Positions 22,985-38,310 of a DNA stretch of 64,000 nt are shown here, in pieces; positions within the stretch are counted from its first letter, which is position 1; each line of letters starts with the position of its first letter. A program made the translations under genes and the position numbers. Source of the DNA: Galerina marginata (lineage: Eukaryota > Basidiomycota > Agaricomycetes > Agaricales > Galerinaceae); the NCBI GenBank assembly GCA_023014335.1, contig JAECYW010000025.1:558001-622000 (forward strand). Direction: 5' to 3'. Under the pieces are notes generated by a model. The model searched no databases and was not told the DNA's origin. It saw nothing but the letters and a program-made list of their open reading frames with translations.

Positions 22985-25900
22985 GGGGTTTTTCCTGATG
23001 GATGTGGAGAGATGGCTCATTGTTGGCAAGACATCCGGGCAACAGCCTTCAGAGCAGCAACATCGCGAAGATGATAGATGGTGTCAGTAATTTAGCTGTT
23101 GACGATGTTGTGAACTGGCAAGGAGCAGTAGCATTCCTGATCACAGTCTGTGAAAGAGACTCAACCCAAACTTGTGATAGGACTCAAAACAAGAACAAGA
23201 AAGAAATGTGATAGATAAGACAAAGAGGAAGGGGCAGATATAAGAAGAAGAAAAGAAAAGAAAAATCAAACAGTGAGTGACGATGAAGCAGTAGTGGTAG
23301 CGTTCAGAAACGAAAATGTTCATAAGAAGGAAAAGTCGCAAGCAAGGTGAAGATGGAAAATCGTTCAACCAATATACCGCCCAAAGACCAACAAAGATAA
23401 AACAAAAAACAAAGAAAAAAAGATACAGTCATCCACCGGCTAATGTTACACTGAAAGTCACAAAAACCGAAATGAAAAATTTTCATCGCCCTTTTTCCCA
23501 ATAAAAACTATATGATAATTCTTTATAATTCTGTTAGTTCCTTCTGTCAAATTTTCAGGTGATTTTATTCACTTCTCGCAAAGTTATTCCCAAAAACACT
23601 GGTGTAACACTGAGTAGTGAGCCAATTTGAGGGACTTTGGGTTCGCCATTCCTCAGTCAATTTTTATCTGTTCCCTCTGAAAATTTACAAGGTAATAAAG
23701 AACATATACAGCTCACAGGAAAATTTTATTTCATCAGAAAATACCAATTTTTGGCTGAGTTATGAAGGTGTAACACTCAGTGGTGGCGTAACATTAGCCG
23801 GTGGATGACTGTAGAACATAAGATGAAGAAAAAAATAATTGTCCAAAACCAAAACGAGACCCAAGTCAATGACGGCCGTGGCAGGTTAACCAGCTAGTTG
23901 GTTGTTCGAGGCTCAAGGCCTAAGGCCAAAGTTGAAAGTGCATCCTATTTGCCACTGACTCCCATCCTACGTAAGAGTCCAAAGTACCTGCGAAAGGAGA
24001 TGGCAGCCTCGTCCGAAGAGCGGTCCAAAAATATCCGGAATCCAACTCCAGAAGAAGTGCCTGATCGTGATACAACACCTCCCCCAGTTCGGCAGGAAGA
24101 CAAGATGAACGTCAATGTCGAAAGATCTGGCAGACTGGCACGGCAGGATGCTCAGAACCCTCTGTCAACGTCATTGCCGGCATTCTCAAGTTCCTATTAA
24201 GCATTTCCTGCACAAAAGAAAGTCATGAGTGGTTCATTCAATCAAGTAGTAGGTTCTCATATGAAGAAACGTACCTCAAGCTTTCTTTCCTCTCTTCTCC
24301 CACCACAAGCCAAGTTCAAAGCACCCAAGATCAACCAACGACCAACCTAGGCCCCTCGCCAAGCTCCCCAAATTCAGCCCGACTCCCTCTCCCCCTTCCC
24401 GTAGCAGCACCTCCAACACGCGTACCTCCACCAATGCTAGCCCCAACAGTCGGCCCTGGCACGTGTGCGAAACGCCATTGTCCTACGAAAGCTTGATAGA
24501 CCGCGTCGTCTGTTTGTTGGGGCGTTGTTGGAGTCGTGGATGAACTTGACGTCGAACCTGTTGGAGTTGAGGCTGAACCCGACGTTAAAGTCAAAGTAGA
24601 TGCAGATGTCGGAATAGGCGTCATCAACACCGACGATGGTGTCGGTGTGGACATGCCCGACGACAATGCACCCGACGCGACAGAAGCAGGCGTAGGAGTA
24701 GCAACGTCCATACTCGACCCCCACGGCGACGAGACAGGCGATAGGCACAGCGGAAACCGAGCGCTTGTCATTCTACTCCCTCCTCCTCCAACGGCAAGAC
24801 CACCAGGAGACCCAAGAGGAGAGGAAGAAGAAGGCCTTGGCGATCCCGGTCGATAACCCCACATCGTCGGGCCAGCACCCATGTTAGCTTGGGGTTTGGC
24901 TGTATTCGCATTCGCGTTGATATTGGAATCAGCCCCGGAACCCGAACTCGACCCGGACGGGGAGGAATGCAAAAGCGAACGGACAGGCGAGTGAAGCGGC
25001 GAACGGGTAGGCGATGAAGAGTGCACAGGCGAGTGCAGCGGAGAACCAACACCAGGACCGCGCTTCTATCCTCCTCCGCCTTGGATGTTGTACATGGCGG
25101 TAGCAGAGGCAGAAGCAGAGTCGCTCCCACTCCCACCCCCACTCAAAGACGACGATCCTCCATTACCGATGCTGAACGAAGCCTTCATCGGCGCAGCAGC
25201 AGCAGCAGCCTCGTCAAAACCAGGAGCGTGAGCACCTTTCCTCCGATGCACATGCGCCGGTACACTCCTTCCGCCTCCTCTGCGGCGGCATCAACGCACC
25301 CTTGCCCACCACAGGACCCGATCCTTCTCCAGGCGAAGACGACACGCTCATACGATACCCTCCACCAGCGCATCCACGTCCACGTCCTCCTTCTGCGCAG
25401 CTTCGGTGGCGTCCTCAGCTTGGTCATTATCCTCGTTAATGTTGATACCAACAGCGCCGAACGACCCCCACGGCTAGTGCAACCCACCCCCTCCTCACCC
25501 AGCTACCGGCGATCCAGCATCATCCCCACCAAGCACAGAAAAAGGAGGTGTCGAACTCGTATTAGAAGGCCTCGGTATCGGGTTCTTCACATTGGCGTTG
25601 GCGTTGGAAAAATCAACAGCCCTCGAAGCTCCAGAAGAGGGCGAGGGCGAGGGCGAGGGCGACGTGTTCGCAGCCGTACCATGAGACCCAAGAGCAGGAG
25701 AAGGAGACAGCTTAACGGCATAGCTATTTCTCCATCCCCATCCCAAGCTCGCCTTCCTTCCCTGTAGGCGTAGGAGTGCCCACACACACTCTCATGCCAA
25801 ACCCAGCAGCGCCGATAGAGCTCAGCACTGCGCCCCATGAAGGTCTCGCCGGAGGAGCTGTCGTAGGATTAGGAGCAAGACGAGCAGCAGCAGAAGCGGG

Positions 25901-27480
25901 AGTAGGACGAAGGGCAAGGGCAGGGGCAAGGCAAGGGCAGGGCCAGGAGGAGCAGCGCTGGGAGTCCGATCACTATCCTGGTCGTCTTCGTGATAGAGTG
26001 CAGGCTCCTGCACAAGTAATTGCATCGGCATCGAATCAGCGATGCTCGTATTCGTGTTGTTGGTCCTGTTCCTGTTGTGGTCGAATCTAGCTAGAGCCGT
26101 CGTCGACCCCGCCCTCCCATTCGCATCGGCATTCCCATTCCGCAGATAACTTGCATTATACGAAGCCGCAGGCGCAGCATGATTCGTCGAATTCAGCTTC
26201 CTCAGCCTCGCAAGCGTGCTTTGCGCGGGGGCAGCCTAGTGCTGTGCTGCTGCAGCTCTCGCTCGTGCTCATGCTCGTATTCTTGCTCAAGCCGGAGAGG
26301 TTGATAAGCAGGGGGTTGCTGGGCGACTGCTGATACACTGGCACGTGGCAGTTATACGGGCTCTGCGCACGAGCAGCCGGAGGATAGAAGGACGAAGAGG
26401 AGGAACGGGAGGGGAGGATATGGAGGACGGGATCTACGGAGGCGCATGGAAAGATTTGGAGCCTTGCGTCGGCGGGGTGTATGCTGCTAGATGACGAGAT
26501 GAAATGAATAGCATCGACGGATCAAAAAAAAAGAGAAAGAGAAGAAAGACTTACACGGCGCACTGAGGATAACACCCCCTTTATACAGCTGATGCCCTTA
26601 CTGTAATACAACGGTAGAGAGGCTGCGGATGTGTACAATAGCAACATGACGACGGAAATGGCAGCGGAACGCCTCAACGAAGATGAAGGACGCAGAGGTT
26701 GGGCCGCGCCGATGAGGAAGGGAGGCAGTGGTGGTGTGGTATGACGAGAAAGCGGAGTCGCACACTCTCACCCCTCGGGCTCGTCAACGGTTAAGCGATG
26801 CTAGGCTTGCATCCCCACCCGCCTGCCGCCTCGGTGGTCGTCTGTTTTGCCACGGAGTCGGCGTGATTGGTTACTAGCCCGGCCCACATCTCTTGAAGGA
26901 GGGGCAGTCAGGGCAGGTGGTGCAGCCGTCGACGTACGGCTCGTCATGGGGTGGGGAACGACACCCCACGATACGAAGGGGAGTGAGTGGCGCGATACAA
27001 TGAGGAGCGAGATGCAGTCCACCTGCTGCTAGCCCTGGTTGTGGTGACGTGAGCGAATGAAGGCCGGATGGTATGGCGGGTACATACCTCCATCGTTTCC
27101 CGTCCTTCCTTCCAAAGTACTCCCGCCGTCCCGAAAGCTGGGTCGGCTGTGAGTCGGTAAGATCTTTGCGGATTTGTGGCTGTCGATGTCATGGCCTTTC
27201 GGGGTCGCATCTACGGGTTCGAGAGGGCGTGCTGGTAATAGGGAGTCAGCAAATGCGAGCAGGAAAGTATAGAGAGCGCTTACCTGCCCATTTTTCCTCT
27301 TGCCTCCTTCCTAGAATCCTACACCCACTCGGTGTGGTTTGGGTCTGGTTGCACATGTCCGGGTCGTCTTGGTGGCTTGTGTCCGTCGTGTACGTTCTCA
27401 GTTTAATGTTGTCGAGGCGACGACTCGGAGGGAGGCAGGTGGGTTGTCGGCGATGGTTGAGTCTGAGGTCGACAATTTGA
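22985..27480 (-). mobile_element. composite repeat, minus-strand copy (carries a Gac1-like exon fragment)
   Basis: Read on the minus strand, four blocks occur in the same order as in 56945-61221. They are a 5' block with a small exon-intron pair (about 27480-27000), a linker (about 27000-26590), a segment matching the last exon of the CBM21 gene (about 26580-24331), and the 3' flank and tail repeat (24330-22998). The copy stops at 22998 against ggggtttttcctg. The tail part shows CpG-to-TpG decay, while the exon part keeps many CpGs. I see no transposase or reverse transcriptase inside; whether it moved as a transposon or spread by segmental duplication is undecided. Confidence 0.7.
24331..26580 (-). 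pseudogene. copy of the last exon of the Gac1-like CBM21 gene
   Basis: The minus strand matches 48285-50568. The last 231 codons (25026 to 24331) are still open and end in EFGELGEGPRLVVG as in the intact gene, and they include QTDDAVYQAFVGQWRFAH, where the intact gene has VRQWCFAQ. The upstream part (25027-26580) is broken by frame changes. The fragment begins a few bases before the donor of the intact gene's second intron and retains that intron ('gtgcgccgtgtaagt' to 'ctagcagcatac'). The CBM21 domain is absent, so no glycogen-targeting function is expected. Confidence 0.85.
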
Positions 27481-28300
27481 GCACCGAATGTAGTCCGGGT
27501 GCTTGGTCAGCAGGGCCCTTCGTTGAATCTCTTTACGAGACCCCTAGGGTATCGTTCTTGTACACCAGAAGCCTGAATCGTTCCCACGATACAAGTTCTT
27601 TTGCGCCCGATTAGGAAGGTCATGTCATCACTTGTTGCGTCCTTTCCACTCTTCTTGAGCTTCGTTTTCTGCTTGCTTCTTACTGCACGGCACGCGAACC
27701 GCCCGAATCCCATCCAGCGCATCCCAGAACACTTCCAGCGGCGTATGCATTGTGCAATGGCATTAATATTTGACGTCACAGTTGTTCTTATCTTAAGTGT
27801 GACGTCATAGCAGGCAATCTCTTTTTTTCTGTCTCTTTTTGCTTACTTGATGCTGCAGAATACCCTCGAAGGCCACATCACGGAGCAAGGTCGCATGTTA
27901 ACCACCTAACGCAACTGGGATCACGAGAATCTGAGTCCACTCAGGCAAGAACTTGCCGCGCTCAAGAAACCGCTTCTGGATGGTCGCATACCCATCAACC
28001 GCCGGCCTCCTACTTTCCTCCCGAAGCCAAGTGCCGCATCATCTTAATCTTCAGCGCTGCTTTAGCCCTCTCCTCGCACCTGAGCTCGCTGCTGCTCACT
28101 GCGAATACACAGAAGGACGCCCTTGTTACTGTGACCGAGGATGGGCAACCGCTTCTGGGGTAGTGTTTCGTGGGCTGAAAGAGACTTTGATTCCGATTAT
28201 ATAAATCCTGCTCTAACGGCGGCACGCCTGCGTTGAGTTCTGGGATTAGAGCTAACAAGAGCGATGTCAGTGGATTCCACGGATTCCCAGGTCTGAACCC
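27481..28300 (+). other. possible gene relic, coiled-coil-like
   Basis: A plus-strand piece near 27850-28030 reads ENLSPLRQELAALKK followed by DGRIPINRRPPTFLPKPSA, and later pieces read GNRFWGSVSWAERDFDSDY. Stops separate them and I do not recognise a family. It may be the end of a decayed gene. Confidence 0.2.
27771..27807. repeat. 37-bp palindromic repeat with TGACGTCA ends, copy A
   Basis: The ends are tgacgtcaca and tgtgacgtca, perfect inverted repeats of 10 bp around a 17-bp centre. A second copy lies about 1 kb downstream in the same orientation. Confidence 0.7.
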
Positions 28301-28812
28301 TCTCGACGCGTACGTACAATTAAGTTACCTTCACTATTTCTAAGTCTCTAACGGGAGAGGGGGGGGTTGGAAGGCACCTTAAGGGCAAATCCAAGGCGTA
28401 GTGGCTGCAGTAGGTAAGTAATTGATTTTTTAAAGCTCAAACATTCACTTACCTCGTAACTAGCACCTTCTCTCTTTGCAAGTCAACTAGGCATTTAAAC
28501 TATTGTCAATGCTTCACAGTTGCAGACCTATAGCCGTCGTTAAAAAGACAATTAGGTAGCCAATCGCGATACAACTCGAAGTAAGCAGCCCAAGTTTAAT
28601 TTGTTGTCAAATCATTACTTACCTTCTTTCCAGCTCACCTAGAGCTCGCTATTGCGACGGCTCAACGTCAACACCCATTTCCCCACCATCATCTACCCGC
28701 CTACTGCCCGACTCCCGTCTTGCGATTGTGGTCATCTAACCCAAAGCTGTGGCATTGTCGCTACGCGAAGGTGAAATTTGATTGAAACAACCAATAACGG
28801 AGGCGAACCCAA

Positions 28813-28849
28813 TGACGTCACACTTATTCTCATCCTAAGTGTGTCGTCA
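28813..28849. repeat. 37-bp palindromic repeat with TGACGTCA ends, copy B
   Basis: This copy is similar to 27771-27807. The left end tgacgtcacactta pairs with taagtgtgtcgtca on the right with one mismatch. It could be a tiny miniature element or a pair of CRE-like sites. Confidence 0.65.
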
Positions 28850-30247
28850 TAGTGAGATATACAATTCTAGAGTAAACCATTGAACACTTGCCCGGAAACT
28901 GCATGCGGACAACAGGAAATTTAAGACACATTCCGTTGTAAAGAGCTAGACACCAAATCCGCTAAGAAATGATTTACTTAGTGTTGACTACTTTGGGTAG
29001 TCGTCGCCTTCGAAGTTCACAGGCTTCGCGCCTGCCCTTCCTTACTGTTCCCTTTGTTTGTTTGTTTGGCGGTTGCAGCTTGAACTGTGAGATCTAATAG
29101 ATTAATATTGTCGGTCTAAAAGTCTCTGATTGGTTCCAGAGTATTCTTAGGAGGAAAGTAAGATGTCTGGACTCTGCAGCACCAAAAGGGGGGTCGAGTA
29201 TATGCCACGCGCAGCGTTGGCCCGCACAGCCAGTAACTTGAACGTGGCCCTCAGCAGCTGGGAGGATAATAACAAGTGAGCTATATTCCAAGTCGAAGAA
29301 GTATGAAGCAAGGCGCACGGACAGTGCTGAGCACTACTGGGAACGTTTCTCAGTCCTTTTTCTGCCAGTGTGCTCCGTTTCGTGTTTGTGGATTTTTGGA
29401 CCTTGGAATTTATACTGAACAGGGAGAGTTGTGTCCGCGTTGAATGAAGTTGTGGTGCGTAACACAGATCCCACCGCTGTACTTCAGACGACGACACCGA
29501 CCACTTCCGAAGATAGAACTAGCAAGTGTCAAGCAGCATCGACGAGACTGTACCGGGGGGCATGTCGCATATCCGTGCATCAAAAGTCGCTTTTATCATT
29601 CAGGATTCAGCACGTTAGCTTCGTATTAAAATTCACTACTGGCTAGTCGTACTTATCAAACCTAATTTCATGTCAGTAACGCAAGTAATTTATGTCAAGG
29701 AAGGACCTCACCTACTCAGATGTCTCCGAACGGAGGGATGAGAGGTGACGTTCGACTTACAAGTCTTCATCGCAGAAGATCAGAATTGTTTCCCATGGCT
29801 GGTCGTAGAGTGCGGTCCTATTTTCATGTCAGTTCGTCATGTATGTCGAGACACGATGCTTCACTTGTCCAAATTCCTAACCTATCCTTCAAGCACCGAC
29901 TTTATCCTACATTGCCGCACACCGTCACGGAAACCAACGCTTTGGACCTGTAAATCAGCATTGAGCAACACAAGGTCTTGAGGAGGACTTCAACGATCCA
30001 GCCAGCATCCTGAATAATAAGAAATGTCGTAGTGGGCGTGAGGAGCTCATAACTTAATCAGGCCAACCGGTCTCAATCCTCAGGGCGAGGTGGGGTATGA
30101 TGCAAAGAATCAGGTCGCATAATCGAAGTTAAGATAACAAACGTTTGCCTATCAATTTTTGACATAGTCGCGCCACATACATAGCCCAACCATCTGCAGT
30201 TCGACATCTCCAACAATCCAGCGACGGGTGGGGCTCGTGCGAATAGA
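28850..30247. other. no gene recognised
   Basis: The longest frame here, 29147-29497 on the minus strand, is open but without known motifs. Splice-like signals are present but I could not build a convincing gene. The 3' end of the ubiquitin-eL40 gene borders this stretch. Confidence 0.35.
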
Positions 30248-35284
<5,037 letters not shown>

Positions 35285-35863
35285 TTACGCATTGATAGTG
35301 ATGGCCTGTGAGAGACCTCCTTGAATCAACACCTCACTTCCATCAGTGCCATTGATGGGGTAGGTGTTCGTAAAGAAAACCTGATATGCAGCTCCTGCGA
35401 AAAAGAAACCGTGGGGGATCTTCATGGAGCCAAGTTGGTCAGTTACAGACCACGGAGTAACGACGGTCTTGCTTACCTTTGCGGTGAACGAGTCCGACAG
35501 AGCACCGGCTGGAAGCGTGCGGCGGGCAAGTACAATTGGGGGCTCGTGTCCGTTGTTGACAGAAGCAGGCACGACGATAGTGTAATCGAGGAATTTGGGG
35601 ACAATGTTGAAATTCTTGATTGCACAATTGAGATCGACTTTGATGGCAATGGACTAGGAGGGAGTGTAAGTAAAAACCCTCTGGTGGAGCACATATAAAT
35701 GGTGGCCTACGTCGCCTGCGTTGAATGACGAAGCCCCAGTTGGGCTGGACACACTGAGGACACCGAACCTTACGGCCTCTGGGCAAGATTGACGAGCCGA
35801 AATATTGGCAGATGCAACAAGGCCTGCGAAGGAGAGGAGAGCGGCGCAGATAGCAAACTTCAT
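35285..35863 (-). CDS. small secreted protein, paralogue A
   Basis: The protein has 154 residues from exons 35863-35711, 35653-35477 and 35419-35285. An N-terminal signal peptide (MKFAICAALLSFAGLVASA) is followed by ISARQ, which looks like a processing region. The mature part holds SCPEAVRFGVLSVSSPTG, FLDYTIVVPASVNNGHEPP, VLARRTLPAGALSDSF and FFTNTYPINGTDGSEV with one N-glycosylation-type site (NGT). I recall similar small secreted proteins of unknown function in mushroom genomes. Intron 2 is 57 nt, in phase and without stops, so retaining it would give a protein 19 residues longer; the paralogue's intron is 58 nt, which supports splicing. The gene is one of a tandem pair. Confidence 0.85.
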
Positions 35864-36949
35864 TTTGGAATCTGAATGCGGGGTAGTAGATAGGATCGCT
35901 GAAGTTCTTAGCTCGACGAAGTTAGGTTATAAGCACTTCTCACTTCAAGGGGGGGTTGTGAAACGCGGCCTGGGACGCCCTACCTGTGACTACGACGCGG
36001 AATGGAAGGCTCTGGGATGTGCTGACTGCGAAGAATTCTTAGTTTCGTCCGACTACTACGTGCATATGAAAGATGGCAATCACGCCTAAAAATATCATCA
36101 ATATGCAGACTTGCACGGAAGAGTAAGATAAAAATAGAACTTGCTTCCGGTGAGTACCCACTACGTCATTGCGCTGCCCTCTCATCGCCAGTTACATTAC
36201 TCTATGTCGAGCTATCGCAATCCATTATTTGCAACTTATAAAACAAGTAGTGTGGAAGTTTTAAAGCAGGAATATTCTGGAGCCGGCAGTTCTTCCCTCT
36301 TCTACTTATCTCCTAGCAACCCGCATCTCATGACAATTTCATGCTGAGGTCGGGTCTCATCAGACTCTCATGTCCTTCAGCTTCCTTCAGTCACTTGAAT
36401 ACATGGCAAGCGTGTAACTGATACCCATCACTTGGAGTTTTGCTTTTTTGGCCGGCAGTTTGTGTACGAAAGTGAGTCCGCGAGCACAGATTCTGACCTG
36501 ATTTCTGAGAACCGGACACTCCAAGGCTTACTTCACTTCTGTCAGACAGCCGAGTCGGAAAACTAATTGGTTTCAGGCGTCGTAATATGGAGCACTAGGC
36601 TCTTAATCCTGGCTTGTAAATCGACATGAAAATGAGTATTAACAAAAACGTGCATCTCTTTTTTAGAAGGTTTCCAGATCTTTCTTTTTTTAGAGTCTGC
36701 AGGTAGGCATTTTCATGGCTGGGACCGGGTCGTTCATACCTCATCCACCAATCCCCCCACCAATTCTGTTTACCAAGCATGCACAAAGCCGCAACCAGCA
36801 CGGGTACTTTATGTGATGAGACTTGTTTCTTCTGGACAGGAATCTTGACTGGGCTCGCAATTATCGAGACTTCCCAGCTGCCTCGGATGCGCACTGGGCG
36901 GGCTCCGCGCAAGGCGTTAGTTTCCTACTAACGCCTTCCGAACCTACAT

Positions 36950-38310
36950 GCCATGTAATATATATAATGGTTGTTCATGCCAGTGAAGGCGTTCGCTGAG
37001 ACGACTATAACTCTATGAAACACAAGCCCAAACTTATTAAGCGCTGCGCCAAAATTATTTTATGGAGATATGAAGCAAGCAACCCCGTACACAGACGGGC
37101 CAACTTGTCGATCGCTTCTCCAGACGGGAGTTTGGTTGAGCTCTGGGTTAAATGAGAAGGTACTTAAGACATCTTGGCTGGCATGGTGAGTATTCCTTCC
37201 TGTCTGTGCCTTCACATCGAAGACAAAGTTAAATGAATACATTACGATGTCCTTACGGACCATAATACGGTGCCCTTGTTAAAAGGGCACGTACTCCTAG
37301 TATTTGAACGATTGCTTGATCGTATTATTTAATTCAGAAATAAGCCAAACTTCAAGACTGAGAGCTTTAACGAACGACCATACACCGCTTCGAAAGCGAA
37401 AAATTGCAAGCAGTATAACAGTTGTCCATTTTATGGTTTAATAGTCCGTTTCGTCATCATGCAAAGTTCCACTGACACCGATCTCCTACGTATTTATTGT
37501 AATGGGCTGTAACATACCTCCCTGAATTAACACCTCGCTTCCATCAGTGCCGTTGATGGGGTAGGTGTTCGTGAAGATGACCTGGTATGCAGCTCCTGCG
37601 AAAAAGAAACCGTGAGGGATCTTCATGCAGATAAAGGCTAATCAGTACGGACCATGGAGTAATGACGGTCTTGCTCACCTTAGTGGTGAACGAGTCTGAC
37701 AGAGCTCCTGCGGGGAGCGTACGGCGGGCAAGCACAATGTCTGGCTCGTGCCCGTTGTTGACAGAAGCGGGCACGTTGATAGAGTAATCGAGAAACCTGG
37801 GGACAATGTTGAAATGGTTGACTGCGCAATTGAGATCGACTTTGATAACGATATCCTAGGACGAGGGAGTGAGTAAGAGCCCTTTGTGGAGCATAGATAG
37901 ATATAACGGTAGCCTACGTCGCCTGCGTTGAATGACGAAGCCCCAGTTGGGCTGGACACACTGAGGACACCGAACCTAACGGCCTCTGCGCAGAATTGAC
38001 GAGCAGCAATATTGGCAGATGAAACAAGTCCTGCGAAGGAGAGGAGAGCGGTGGAGATGGCGAACTTCATTTTGGAGCAGAATGTGGGTTGAAGTTCTTA
38101 ACCTCGACAAGGTTAGTTTATAAGTGCATTTTGCTTTCGGGTCGTAAAACGTGGCCTAGGCCATGGGACCTCCTACCTGTGACTACGATGCGGAATGGAA
38201 GGCGTTTGCTGGCTGCACCAAATACGTTGCATATGCAGAATCATAGATGGCAATCACGCCTGAAATTATCAGCCGCACCAGAGAAAGATAAAAATAGAAC
38301 TTGCTTTTAA
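36950..38310. repeat. tandem segmental duplication, copy 2
   Basis: This copy is homologous to 34800-36130. Many substitutions and small indels indicate that the duplication is not recent, while the coding exons of the enclosed gene remain open and equal in length. Confidence 0.8.
37486..38070 (-). CDS. small secreted protein, paralogue B
   Basis: This gene has the same structure as paralogue A. Exons are 38070-37918, 37855-37679 and 37620-37486, of identical lengths (153, 177, 135 nt), giving 154 residues. The signal peptide reads MKFAISTALLSFAGLVSSA, followed by NIAARQFCAEAVRFG. Conserved blocks are NHFNIVPRFLDYSINVPAS, NNGHEPDIVLARRTLPAG and FTNTYPINGTDGSEVLIQGG, with a changed C-terminus (MLQPITINT instead of LSQAITINA). 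Introns are 62 and 58 nt; intron 2 here would break the frame if kept. Equal exon lengths with diverged introns suggest that both copies are maintained as coding genes. Confidence 0.85.

Noticed and set aside
22985..27480. Calling the composite repeat a Helitron
   Set aside because: Gene capture fits, but neither copy shows a convincing 5' TC, 3' CTRR with hairpin, or insertion between A and T; 3' ends differ between copies.
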